A stretch of 39,717 nucleotides of DNA from Methanobacterium formicicum (lineage in GTDB: Archaea > Methanobacteriota > Methanobacteria > Methanobacteriales > Methanobacteriaceae), in contig NZ_JARVXG010000059.1 in assembly GCF_029848115.1 (NCBI RefSeq), positions 175,001-214,717 on the forward strand, in the 5' to 3' direction. Every line of letters begins with the position of its first letter. Within the stretch, counting starts at the first letter, position 1. Both the position numbers and the translations under genes were made by a program. Below the pieces are notes generated by a model, which ran no database searches, was not told the DNA's origin, and was given only the letters and a program-made list of their open reading frames with translations. Positions 1 to 17,878 of this stretch are shown here, in pieces.

Positions 1-2450
<2,450 letters not shown>

Positions 2451-2541
2451 TAAATCACCGCCATGAATAAATTTTAATCTGGTAAAAGTAAATTTATGAT
2501 GGTTAACACTAATTTTTATTCAAATAATTACTAGATCCAAT

Positions 2542-2558
2542 AAGTAAGCTCATTACTT
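2542..2558 (-). terminator. Small inverted repeat just after the cutA stop
   Basis: AAGTAA and TTACTT form a perfect 6-bp stem around a 5-base loop, starting at the base after the cutA stop codon. It could end or attenuate the nadE-cutA transcript before leuS. It is short and AT-rich, so chance is possible. Confidence 0.3.
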
Positions 2559-2879
<321 letters not shown>

Positions 2880-2934
2880 TGATTTATCTCCTCGTTTTTA
2901 AATCTTAAATTCTCATTCTGGTAAAACAAGAACA

Positions 2935-3744
<810 letters not shown>

Positions 3745-3779
3745 GTCATACACCGCATAATTTATTTATTGATAAACCT

Positions 3780-3795
3780 TATTAACGAGTTAATA
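3780..3795. promoter_or_regulatory. 16-bp palindrome upstream of nadE
   Basis: TATTAACGAGTTAATA: two perfect 7-base arms around GA, 36 bases upstream of the chosen nadE ATG. The position and symmetry fit an operator for a dimeric repressor. No known regulator can be assigned from the sequence. Confidence 0.4.
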
Positions 3796-3866
3796 CCATA
3801 TCAACGGCAACCAACACAACTAAAATCATGTTTAAGCTTTAAAATGGGATTTTGTCCCTTTTCTGA

Positions 3867-3904
<38 letters not shown>

Positions 3905-3926
3905 GGGTCTTTCTTACATATGGATT

Positions 3927-3988
<62 letters not shown>

Positions 3989-4047
3989 GGAAAGATGGAG
4001 ATTTAAATATTTAAGTTTATTTTAGGCTTTTTGCGATCCTAGAATAA

Positions 4048-5031
<984 letters not shown>

Positions 5032-5276
5032 AAAGCTTCCTAAATCTTTTATTTTTAAAAACATACTCTTTTTCCCCATTAAGTCCACTATTCTTAAATT
5101 TATGTTCTACCAATGAACTTTGAATTGAAAAATCAGTTAAAACTTATTTTAAGTAATAAATGTGTCGAAAAAGAGTTTGATGCTTTATTAAAGTGGACAC
5201 TTTATTTAATATAGGATATTCCTATTAAAAAGGGATATAAAAATGGATATTCTTTCTTATTTAAAAGTAATTTAGG

Positions 5277-5297
5277 ACTCTAGAGTTATATTCGACT

Positions 5298-5304
<7 letters not shown>
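5277..5304. terminator. Twin palindromes / 10-bp stem-loop at 3' end of tetR gene
   Basis: The 10-base palindrome ACTCTAGAGT occurs at 5277-5286 and again at 5295-5304, separated by 8 bases. Because each copy is its own reverse complement the two can pair as a perfect 10-bp stem with an 8-base loop. The second copy overlaps the TAG stop of the TetR gene. It lies between two convergent genes, so a transcription terminator is the simplest reading; a TetR-type operator is the alternative. Confidence 0.5.
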
Positions 5305-5837
<533 letters not shown>

Positions 5838-6172
5838 GTTCACATGCAACCATCAAATTCATCTAAACTTCTAGGGCATTTCCATCTTGACAGAAGTGTT
5901 TTTTTAGTTGAAGAGCATGCTATTTCAACACATCCATCTTTTAGATGATAAACATCCCTTAAAAAGATTTTAACTAATAATTATAGGAATTTCTGGACTT
6001 TTAACTAACCCTATCCAGTTTTTAAATGTTCTTTTTAGGTAACTATTAACTTATACCTTTAAAAATAATTTCCCAAAAATCAATTTTAACCATGTTTATA
6101 TATGGCTGGAATCAAAGTTATTAGTCTTATAAATTAATTGGGAAATTTATTAAAGAGTTTAATTAATCATCA
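5838..6172. other. Intergenic region, AT-rich, with a long-range inverted repeat
   Basis: About 335 bases with no supported gene. It contains a perfect 10-bp inverted repeat (6067-6076 with 6138-6147) enclosing a strong TATA-like sequence TTTATATATGG at about 6095-6105. No plus-strand gene starts within 700 bases, so this box may be an orphan promoter or chance in AT-rich DNA. Confidence 0.5.
6067..6147. repeat. 10-bp inverted repeat bracketing an orphan TATA-like box
   Basis: AATTTCCCAA at 6067-6076 is the exact reverse complement of TTGGGAAATT at 6138-6147. The 61-base interior contains TTTATATATGG. Could be part of a small RNA or a regulatory site; AT-rich context lowers confidence. Confidence 0.3.
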
Positions 6173-6760
6173 TCATGAAACAGCATTATTCACTGCCAGA
6201 TAAGATAAATCAGCGGCTTTATTCAAGCATTGCTGTATATCTTCATTATCACCAGTTTTTAACCAGTCCTCCCATGAATTCCCACTCATCTGACTGCACA
6301 CTGCCAATTCACCATTCACATCACCGGTTTTTGTGAGGTGGGGTGTTAAAAATATGGCCTGTAACTCCAATTTGGTGTGCTGGTAACCGGAGTGTCCCCC
6401 TCCCGAGTGGGGCGGGCACACACTATCAGAAATGTAATGGGTTGCCACCCCAAAACAGTAGCTGGCCTGATTGTAATCCTCATTTAGATAATACTCCCTG
6501 CCTTTTCCAAGCCAATAATTTATTTTTTCCTGACTATCAGGGTAATGATGATACTCATAGTCCATGAACTTGTAATCAGGGTCATCCGCCCCGTCAAGCA
6601 TTTTATCCAGGTCTAAATTCTTCTGTGCATCTGCGGGAAGGGTGTTATAAACTTCTTCAACTATAGCATAATGGTTGGGTGCTCCCCAAGCAGACACTGG
6701 TTGGAGTACTGCTAAAAATGTTAAAGAAGTGAGAATTAACATTATCAGGTTTTTATTCAT
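6173..6760 (-). CDS. Secreted zinc-dependent phospholipase C-like protein
   Basis: 195-residue protein with a clear signal peptide (residues 1-24, ending PVSA) and predicted cleavage before Trp25. In the bacterial phospholipase C/P1 nuclease zinc fold the mature N-terminal Trp is itself a zinc ligand, and the rest of the ligand set is visible here: His30, Asp59 or Asp60, His71/72, His108-x3-Asp112-x5-His118, then His128-x3-Glu132. That matches the H-x3-D-x5-H ... H-x3-E order of Bacillus cereus enzyme. So a three-zinc phosphodiesterase acting outside the cell is likely; substrate unknown (archaeal lipids are ether-linked, so host, bacterial or nucleic-acid substrates are possible). Shorter than the approximately 245-residue mature bacterial enzyme. 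Start ATG follows GAGG. Confidence 0.82.
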   Translation of the reverse strand: MNKNLIMLILTSLTFLAVLQPVSAWGAPNHYAIVEEVYNTLPADAQKNLDLDKMLDGADDPDYKFMDYEYHHYPDSQEKINYWLGKGREYYLNEDYNQASYCFGVATHYISDSVCPPHSGGGHSGYQHTKLELQAIFLTPHLTKTGDVNGELAVCSQMSGNSWEDWLKTGDNEDIQQCLNKAADLSYLAVNNAVS

Positions 6761-6838
6761 AGTTCCTCGGACACCGATGATTATGGTGATAGATTAAACT
6801 CCCAAGAAAAGGGCTAAAGTGATGTGTAGTAAGTACCC

Positions 6839-6850
6839 ATATTTAAATAT
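6839..6850. promoter_or_regulatory. Symmetric TATA-like palindrome between divergent genes
   Basis: ATATTTAAATAT is a perfect 12-base palindrome between the minus-strand phospholipase-like gene and the plus-strand membrane-protein gene. It could serve as box A in either direction, about 80-90 bases from both start codons. Confidence 0.35.
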
Positions 6851-6942
6851 GTGTGTGGATCTGGTTACTTAATATAGTACCCTATCCCCTATTAAATGTA
6901 ATAAAACAAATTAATCAAATCGCCGTCACCGGTGGAACTAAA

Positions 6943-7647
6943 ATGCATGGAAAATCTTGTCCAGTACATCAAAATCACATCCCCACCTGGAAAAGATATA
7001 TTAGAGGTTTTTTACGTGTAATTATCCTCATCAATGCACTGTACCAGGTTCTTTTTGGTGAGGTTTTCTTCGGGTTTCTAGCACTGGCAGCCCTTACCAT
7101 CCTGCTAATTCCCCGGTTTTTTACTAAAAACCGGGTTTGTGTCGTTCCTGTTGATATCGAGATACTGTTTCTAATTGTAATATTTTTTGAGCTGATTGTG
7201 GCGGATGCATATAATTTCTACAGCTTAATACCTTACTATGATAAGTTCATGCATTTATTAGTCTCCTTCATTGTGGGAATTGTGGGCATGATGATTATTT
7301 ACACCTTCTACGCCCTGGGAAAGCTCCAGGCCAGCACCGGAGTGATGTTCTCCTTAATTGTTTTAATAACTATGGGACTGGGGGCTGGTCTGGAAATGGC
7401 TGAATACTTCTACGATCAAATTCTTTACCCATTAATTGGCCCATATTTACCCACTGGACTTACACAGGGGTCCATGATTGCTTCACCGCTGGTAGATACC
7501 ATGGAAGACTTGTACGTAGACACCCTGGGAGGTATACTGGGGGCGGCAATGGGAATTATCCTGATAAAAAGAGAAGAAATGAAAGGCAAAGAATTGGAAG
7601 TTATAGATGAATTGGAAGCCCTTGCCTCGGAAAAAGATGAACCATAG
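6943..7647 (+). CDS. Multi-pass membrane protein, YjdF/DUF2238-like
   Basis: 234-residue protein with about six hydrophobic segments between residues 20 and 205. The conserved polar pattern resembles the DUF2238 (YjdF) family: YYDKFMHLLVSF, then GAGLEMAEYFYD, then LVDTMEDLYVDTLGGILGA, i.e. YD-H, E-xx-E and D-xxx-D-xx-G in successive helices. Function of that family is unknown. The frame opens at a GTG at 6853, but the ATG at 6943 has GGTGG at the right distance and removes a non-family N-terminus, so I chose it. Ends in a charged cytoplasmic tail. Family assignment is from motif resemblance only. Confidence 0.6.
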   Translation: MHGKSCPVHQNHIPTWKRYIRGFLRVIILINALYQVLFGEVFFGFLALAALTILLIPRFFTKNRVCVVPVDIEILFLIVIFFELIVADAYNFYSLIPYYDKFMHLLVSFIVGIVGMMIIYTFYALGKLQASTGVMFSLIVLITMGLGAGLEMAEYFYDQILYPLIGPYLPTGLTQGSMIASPLVDTMEDLYVDTLGGILGAAMGIILIKREEMKGKELEVIDELEALASEKDEP

Positions 7648-7790
7648 AAAGCTATAGTGTTTATTCACGAGAATTACCCGAAAAAAAGAATAGCCAGGAA
7701 TGGAGTAGATTAGTGGAAAATAGGAGAAAATCGTGGAAAAGTACTGAATAACTTAGTGGAATATTACAGGATAAAGCCGAGTTAGATAAA

Positions 7791-7973
<183 letters not shown>

Positions 7974-8058
7974 AACCTGAATTACTGGTAATTGGTATAA
8001 AATAAGTGATATCCTCAAAATGAAATCTAACTAAAAATAGTAAGTTATGGTGATGTAA

Positions 8059-8424
8059 ATGTTAATAAAATCCCTTAATAAATGTAATTACACCCAGGTA
8101 GTGGATAAAACCGTGCTGTGTGAGCTTCTGCATCCTAAAAATCAAAATATTGAAATGGGTTGCAGCATTGCCCATGCCATCATAGAACCAGGTAAAGCCT
8201 CCTTACCCCACAAACTGAATAAATCGGTGGAAATTTATTATATGCTGGAGGGGGAAGGCGAAATGCACATTGATAGTGAATCCGCCTTAGTTAAACCGGG
8301 TGACGCTATTTACATCCCTCCAGGATCGTCTCAGTGGATTGAGAACCACGGTGATGATCCTTTGAAGTTTCTGTGCGTGGTAACTCCACCCTGGCAGGAA
8401 AATGACGAAGAAATATGTGATTAA
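8059..8424 (+). CDS. Cupin-domain protein
   Basis: 121-residue single-domain cupin. Motif 1 region is EPGKASLPHKLNKSVEIYYMLEGEGEMHID and motif 2 region is KPGDAIYIPPGSSQWIEN. Compared with a standard metal-binding cupin, the first motif has only one His (HKL instead of HxH) and the second has Gln where the metal-binding His normally sits, so the metal site is probably altered or absent. Start ATG follows GGTGATG. Binding partner unknown; cupins of this kind range from enzymes to small-molecule sensors. Convergent with cbiE. Confidence 0.85.
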   Translation: MLIKSLNKCNYTQVVDKTVLCELLHPKNQNIEMGCSIAHAIIEPGKASLPHKLNKSVEIYYMLEGEGEMHIDSESALVKPGDAIYIPPGSSQWIENHGDDPLKFLCVVTPPWQENDEEICD

Positions 8425-8455
8425 CTGGAAAGCTCTTGTGAACGAGTGGAAAAAC

Positions 8456-9079
<624 letters not shown>

Positions 9080-9252
9080 GTGAATTGCTCCTTAACATTA
9101 AACATAAACCGCTAATATAATGTACAATTTATGTTTAATCCTGATTATAAATAGAATATGATATTTGGCATGAGTTTTTGATGTCAATAAATTTTGTGAT
9201 GTACCCTTAAAGTTCTCCCCATAAATCTTTAAACTGGTGAGGTAAAAGAGAC

Positions 9253-10454
<1,202 letters not shown>

Positions 10455-10509
10455 AAATGACATAATAAAGTGTTGTATCCCCCGTGGACTTGAATTCGGT
10501 TATAGTTTA

Positions 10510-10686
10510 CTACCACCCTTCTATTTTTTTTACTTCTTCCAGTAATCCAATACACTCTGTTATTTCCTTAGTAGGTTCTAACCCCTCCAGTATAGATATA
10601 ACTTGGTTAATTCTGGCTATACTTCCAATATTCATCATTTCTTCTTTTTCTAATTCAATATTTTCAAAACCCTTGAGTTTTACCAT
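10510..10686 (-). CDS. 58-residue acidic protein, unknown function
   Basis: Small minus-strand gene with ATG at 10686 directly preceded by a strong AGAGGGGAC ribosome binding site at good spacing. The product is helical, charged and soluble: it starts MVKLKGFENIELEKEEMMNI and ends LLEEVKKIEGW, with a single Cys. No family recognised. Convergent with the YchF-type gene and 160 bases downstream of nothing on its own strand except the DUF2207 gene end, so probably transcribed alone. The ribosome binding site and plausible composition are the support. Confidence 0.6.
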   Translation of the reverse strand: MVKLKGFENIELEKEEMMNIGSIARINQVISILEGLEPTKEITECIGLLEEVKKIEGW

Positions 10687-10846
10687 GCTGTCCCCTCTTT
10701 TTTAATTATATAACCTGAAATTCATTTTTATTCCCTATAATTCTCAGAAGCTCCAATACTCCTATTGATCACGTTATTAACCTGGAACTTTATGCATCGG
10801 GCTACTAAAATTCCGTATTGAAAAAGAATATGTGGAGGATGAGGTC

Positions 10847-12658
<1,812 letters not shown>

Positions 12659-12677
12659 TGGCAATTCCTCCCCAATT

Positions 12678-13229
<552 letters not shown>

Positions 13230-13556
13230 TTCATTCACCATGTAGCTTCAGTTGTTCTTAACTCGTGTGTAATTGTCCTTAATATAATTTTGGTAAAACA
13301 CCGATGTGAGGAGTAAGGGAAAAATAGAACTCGGATGGTTTCACCAGTCCCAGTAAATCATACCCATTCTACTTTTTTAACAAAATATGTTATTAGGCTC
13401 TATTAAATTCTTTTTAAAAAGTTATTTGACCTTTTGATTGGGATTTATATTCTTTTAACCCCTTAAAAATGCTCAAATTTTATATCACTCCAGTGACATA
13501 ATGATACACCGTACTAGAAATGTTACCAGACAGAGAGGTAAGTTTCAAGTGTAAAA
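13230..13556. other. Divergent intergenic region lemA / P-type ATPase
   Basis: About 327 bases, AT-rich, no supported gene. It holds a palindrome CTTTTTAAAAAG near 13410 and a TATA-like ATTTTATATCA near 13476-13486 that fits the ATPase promoter. Nothing else recognised. Confidence 0.5.
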
Positions 13557-16289
13557 ATGACAATCAATGAACTCCCTCCTGAAGATGTATTTGGAGAATT
13601 AAACTCTTATAAGAATGGATTATCTACTGATGAGGCCCAAAAGAGGCTTGAAAAATATGGGCCCAATCAGATTGAGGAAATTAAGAAAAAACCGGTTATT
13701 TTTAAGTTTTTAGCCAATCTTTATCAGCTTCTGGCTCTGTTGTTATGGGCTGCCAGTGGGCTGGCTTTTTTAAGTGGTACTCCCCAGTTGGGGTTGGCCA
13801 TTATCGCCGTCATTATCATCAATGCTGTTTTTAGTTTCTGGCAGGAATACAAGGCTGAACAGGCACTGGAAGCCCTTAAGAATATACTCCCATCCACAGC
13901 CAAGGTGATCCGGGATAATGAGAAAAAGGAGATATTATCTGCCCAGCTGGTTCCCGGTGATCTGCTGGTGCTGGAGGAGGGAGATAACATCTCGGCCGAT
14001 GCTCGTCTGGTGGAGGCCAACCAGATGAAGGTGGATATTTCCACCTTAACCGGTGAATCCAAACCAGTACGGAAATTCTCCCACGAAACCAGGGCCGGCG
14101 ATCATGCCTTTGTGGAGATGGGTAATCTGGTATTTGCCGGAACCAGTGTGGTTTCTGGCTCGGGAAAGGCGGTGCTATTTGCTACTGGCCGAGATACCGA
14201 GTTCAACCAGATAGCCAGTTTAACCCAGGAGTTCAACCCGGAAGCCAGCCCCTTGCAGAAGGAACTGGCCAGAGTAACCCGCATCATAGCTTCCGTGGCC
14301 ATATTGCTGGGAGTTATTCTCTTTGCCGTGAATCTGTGGGTGGTTAAACTCCCCCTTTCCGTGGCCTTCATATTTGCCATTGGCCTGACCGTGGCCAATG
14401 TTCCAGAAGGATTGCTCCCCACAGTCACCCTGGCCCTGGCGGCCTCGGTGCAAAAGATGGTTCGCAAAAATGCCCTTATAAAACGTTTATCCAGTGTGGA
14501 AACCCTGGGATCCACCAATATCATCTGTACTGATAAAACCGGGACGTTGACCAAGAATGAGATGACAGTGCGTAAGATCTGGTTACCCTGCCAGATAATC
14601 GAGGTTACAGGGGCTGGATATTCCCCGGAAGGGGAGTTTTTACACCACGAAAATCCGATAAACCATGATGAAATCCGGGAACTCAAACTTCTCATGCGAT
14701 CGGCCACCTTCTGCAATGATTCCAGACTGGTGGAACCAGAGCAGGAGGGAGGAAAATGGAAGATCATTGGTGATCCCACGGAAGCTTCCCTGCTGGTAGC
14801 TGCCCGTAAAAGTGGTTTTAACTGGGAAGAGGAGATGAAAGAGAAACCAAGAATACTGGAGCTACCCTTCGATTCTCAACGGAAATCCATGACCAGTATC
14901 CACCAGGAGGAAGGTAAACAGGTGGCCTATGTTAAGGGAGCCCCTAAAAAAATAATCAAACTTTCACCCCTGATCTCTGATGATGGTACGGTAAGGCCCT
15001 TCACTGACCGGGAAAAGGAGAAAGTATTTAAAATACACGATAAGCTGGCTGCTTCTGGGCTGCGTATTCTGGCCATGGCTTACCGTGACCTTCCACCTGG
15101 TTTTGATGATTACCAGACTGGTAGTGTTGAACAGGAGCTGGTATTTCTGGGTATGATGGCCATGCAGGATCCACCCCGTCCTGAAGTTAAACCCGCGGTC
15201 GAGGATTGTCATAAAGCAGGCATCAGTATCATCATGATCACCGGGGATTATGGTTTAACTGCCCAGGCCATTGCCCAAGAAGTGGGAATTGTAAGTCAGG
15301 CCTGCCGTATTGTCAAGGGGAAAGAATTGGACCAGATGAGTGATGATGAAGTCCAGGAAATTCTGCAGGGGGATTGTAACGTGATCTTTGCCCGGGCAGT
15401 ACCCGAGCATAAAATGCGCATAGCCAGTATACTGGAGGGAATGGATGAAATTGTGGCCATGACTGGTGATGGGGTGAATGATGCTCCGGCCCTTCGCAAG
15501 GCAGATATAGGGGTGGCCATGGGGATTACTGGTACTGATGTGGCCAAGGAAGCTGCGGATATGATACTCACCGATGATAATTTCGCCACCATTGTGGAGG
15601 CCATTAAGGAGGGCCGTACCATCTATGAAAATATCCGCAAATTCATCACCTATATTTTCTCCCACGAAACAGCGGAGATAGCTCCCTTCGTTATGATGGT
15701 CCTCTTCAGGATTCCTTTACCAATTACCGTCATGCAGATCCTAGCCATCGACCTGGGAACAGACACTGTGCCTGCCCTAGCTCTGGGTGTGGGTCCTTCT
15801 GAGTCCGATGTCATGGATCGGCCACCACGACCCCGCAGCGAACGTCTACTGAACCTGGGAGTCATATTCAGAGGTTATGTTTTTCTGGGGGTGATTGAGG
15901 CTGCCCTGGTGATGTCTGGATTTTTCTGGGTTCTGCTGAGCAGTGGCTGGGCCTGGGGCCAACAACTCTCATTCACTGACCCAGTTTACCTTAAAGCCAC
16001 CAGCATGGTCTTTGCCGGAATAGTTCTGGCCCAGATGGGAAACCTCCTGGCCTGCCAGACCAACCGGACTTCGGTACTGGAAGTTGGAATCTTCAAAAAC
16101 CGGTGGATTCTAAGGGGAATAGCCTTTTCAGTGGCAATTCTCCTGGCTATTATTTATATTCCTCCACTTCAGGAATTATTTGGAACAACCGCCCTGGGAT
16201 TGACCGAATGGATTTACTTACTTACCTTTGTACCGGTAATGTTCCTGGCGGACGAACTACGCAAGTATATAGTTAGAAAAAGGGTTTAA
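13557..16289 (+). CDS. Cation-translocating P-type ATPase, Na,K-ATPase-like (IIC-like)
   Basis: 910-residue ion pump in the cytoplasmic membrane. Seen: N-terminal cation-ATPase domain, TGES at about 163-166, phosphorylation loop DKTGTLT with Asp326, nucleotide-domain KGAPKKI, hinge TGDGVNDAPAL, and about ten membrane helices. The transport-site helices resemble Na,K-ATPase (type IIC) rather than calcium pumps: VANVPEGLLPT with Glu284, and ILAIDLGTDTVPALALG with Asp732 and Asp736. In helix M5, Glu707 is kept but the Ser-Asn pair of animal Na,K-ATPase is His703-Glu704 here, so the ion is uncertain (Na+, K+, H+ or Ca2+). No beta subunit gene seen. Followed after 198 bases by the small membrane protein and the MthK-type channel. 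Confidence 0.92.
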   Translation: MTINELPPEDVFGELNSYKNGLSTDEAQKRLEKYGPNQIEEIKKKPVIFKFLANLYQLLALLLWAASGLAFLSGTPQLGLAIIAVIIINAVFSFWQEYKAEQALEALKNILPSTAKVIRDNEKKEILSAQLVPGDLLVLEEGDNISADARLVEANQMKVDISTLTGESKPVRKFSHETRAGDHAFVEMGNLVFAGTSVVSGSGKAVLFATGRDTEFNQIASLTQEFNPEASPLQKELARVTRIIASVAILLGVILFAVNLWVVKLPLSVAFIFAIGLTVANVPEGLLPTVTLALAASVQKMVRKNALIKRLSSVETLGSTNIICTDKTGTLTKNEMTVRKIWLPCQIIEVTGAGYSPEGEFLHHENPINHDEIRELKLLMRSATFCNDSRLVEPEQEGGKWKIIGDPTEASLLVAARKSGFNWEEEMKEKPRILELPFDSQRKSMTSIHQEEGKQVAYVKGAPKKIIKLSPLISDDGTVRPFTDREKEKVFKIHDKLAASGLRILAMAYRDLPPGFDDYQTGSVEQELVFLGMMAMQDPPRPEVKPAVEDCHKAGISIIMITGDYGLTAQAIAQEVGIVSQACRIVKGKELDQMSDDEVQEILQGDCNVIFARAVPEHKMRIASILEGMDEIVAMTGDGVNDAPALRKADIGVAMGITGTDVAKEAADMILTDDNFATIVEAIKEGRTIYENIRKFITYIFSHETAEIAPFVMMVLFRIPLPITVMQILAIDLGTDTVPALALGVGPSESDVMDRPPRPRSERLLNLGVIFRGYVFLGVIEAALVMSGFFWVLLSSGWAWGQQLSFTDPVYLKATSMVFAGIVLAQMGNLLACQTNRTSVLEVGIFKNRWILRGIAFSVAILLAIIYIPPLQELFGTTALGLTEWIYLLTFVPVMFLADELRKYIVRKRV

Positions 16290-16487
16290 ATTTATTATAA
16301 CCTGAATTAAAGGCACTTACATTAATAAAAACTAATTATATTGGTTAACCTTTCAATTTGCACATGCAGTATAGTAATGTTCTATGATAAACCATATTAG
16401 GTAGAAATAAAAAAAATCGAATACAAGCGTGGCCTTTGTTAAACCATGCACATAACATATACCAATAATTGCGGGGAGGAGAAAATA

Positions 16488-16832
16488 ATGAAAGGGCGAA
16501 TTATTCTTATATCAATTTTAGTATTTGTTTTTATGTCATTTCCAGTTGTTTGGGCCAATGAAGATTCCGTTGGAGAATCCAATTCCCAGATAAGCTCACA
16601 AAATGTGGCCAGCCTGGCACCACTATTGAAAAGTAGCAGCAGCGGCAGTAAGAGCAGTAGTTCCAGTTCTTCCAGTAAGACCAAGGTGAAGGATGGGGAT
16701 GACGATGATACCACAGCCACTAACGAAACCGACGACTCTAACGGAGGTTTTCCATGGTGGATAATAGCAATCATAGTGATAGTTATCCTGGGAATCATAG
16801 GATTCATAGTATGGTATCTTTTCCTACGCTGA
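16488..16832 (+). CDS. Secreted/anchored Ser-rich small membrane protein
   Basis: 114 residues: signal peptide (about 1-23, ending VWA), a Ser-rich low-complexity linker around residues 45-66, an Asp cluster GDDDD, then one membrane helix (WWIIAIIVIVILGIIGFIVW) near the C-terminus with a short LFLR tail. No family recognised. The frame opens at 16446, but GGGGAGGAG lies just before ATG 16488, which also begins a proper signal peptide. Its stop is 29 bases before the MthK-type channel gene, so the two are probably cotranscribed, making it a candidate channel partner or simply a surface protein. Confidence 0.75.
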   Translation: MKGRIILISILVFVFMSFPVVWANEDSVGESNSQISSQNVASLAPLLKSSSSGSKSSSSSSSSKTKVKDGDDDDTTATNETDDSNGGFPWWIIAIIVIVILGIIGFIVWYLFLR

Positions 16833-16861
16833 AAACCCTGATAAACCAACTGGAGACCTAA

Positions 16862-17875
16862 ATGTTCGTACTTCTAAGGGTACTCAGAAAAAGCATACCA
16901 CTGGTAGCAAAACAACGGTTAACCTGGATTTTAATTCTGGTTCTCTGCATAATTGCCTACGGAACCCTGGGCTTTCATTTCATCGAAGGACAATCATGGA
17001 CTGTGTCTTTATACTGGACCTTTGTAACCATAGGAACCGTAGGATATGGAGATTACAGTCCCAAAACTTCTCTGGGAATGTTTTTCGCCATTAGTCTGAT
17101 TGTTCTGGGTATAGGAACCTTTGCCCTGGCAGTAGAGTCCCTGGTAAACCTGATCTTCAAAAGACAACAAATGAGAATTATGGGGCTGATAAGTGTGGAA
17201 CGATCTAAACACATAGTTATATGCGGATGGACCGAAAGTACAGAGGAATGTATTAAAGAAATAGGGAAAAGTGGGGAAATATTTGTACTGGATGAAGATG
17301 AACAGGTCCGTAAAAACGCGTTGAAAAACGGGGCCAACTTCGTTCACGGTGATCCCACCCGTATCAAGGATCTGGAAAAAGCTAACGTTAAAGGTGCCCA
17401 GGCCGTTATCGTGGACATGGAATCGGATTCAAAGACTATCCACTGCATTTTGAGCATCCGCAAAGTGGATAAGAAGGTGAGGGTGGTGGCTGAAGCCCAG
17501 CGCTATGAAAATATTGAACAGATTAAACTGGCCGGGGCCAGTCAGGTGATCTCACCATTCGTAATATCCGGGCGCCTTATGTACAAGAGCATTGACGATG
17601 GTTACGAGGCCATGTTCGTACAGGATGTTCTGGCTGAACACAGTAGCCGGGAGATGAAGGAAGTTAAAATAAGTCCAGAAAGCCAGTTCAACGGTTTAAC
17701 CCTGTTAGAGGCTGATATTCACGAGAGAACCGGAGTAGTGGTGGTGGGAGTGGGTCGTGACGGAGACCTGATCATTGACCCGCCCCGTGATTACACTCTT
17801 GAAACCGGGGATGTGGTTCTGGGTATTGGTAAAGTGGAAGAATTCGAAAAATTGGAGAATATTAAGGTAACTTGA
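16862..17875 (+). CDS. mthK: MthK-type RCK-gated potassium channel
   Basis: 337-residue two-helix potassium channel with a cytosolic RCK (TrkA-N/TrkA-C) gating domain. Seen: first helix about 21-40, pore helix and selectivity filter TVGYGD at 59-64, second helix with gating glycines GIGTF at 83-87, RCK Rossmann motif VVICGW, then the C-lobe [12 protein letters not shown] and [12 protein letters not shown]. From memory it aligns almost without gaps to the M. thermautotrophicus MthK (336 residues). Met107, which in MthK starts the free RCK subunit, is present. Of the three MthK C1 calcium ligands (Asp184, Glu210, Glu212) two are kept (Asp185, Glu211) and the third is Gln213. Start ATG follows GGAG. 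Second gene of a short operon. Confidence 0.95.
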   Translation: MFVLLRVLRKSIPLVAKQRLTWILILVLCIIAYGTLGFHFIEGQSWTVSLYWTFVTIGTVGYGDYSPKTSLGMFFAISLIVLGIGTFALAVESLVNLIFKRQQMRIMGLISVERSKHIVICGWTESTEECIKEIGKSGEIFVLDEDEQVRKNALKNGANFVHGDPTRIKDLEKANVKGAQAVIVDMESDSKTIHCILSIRKVDKKVRVVAEAQRYENIEQIKLAGASQVISPFVISGRLMYKSIDDGYEAMFVQDVLAEHSSREMKEVKISPESQFNGLTLLEADIHERTGVVVVGVGRDGDLIIDPPRDYTLETGDVVLGIGKVEEFEKLENIKVT

Positions 17876-17878
17876 GTA

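Noticed and set aside
14102..14779. Minus-strand open frame of 225 residues
   Set aside because: Antisense to the P-type ATPase core (DKTGTLT region); no motifs or ribosome binding site.
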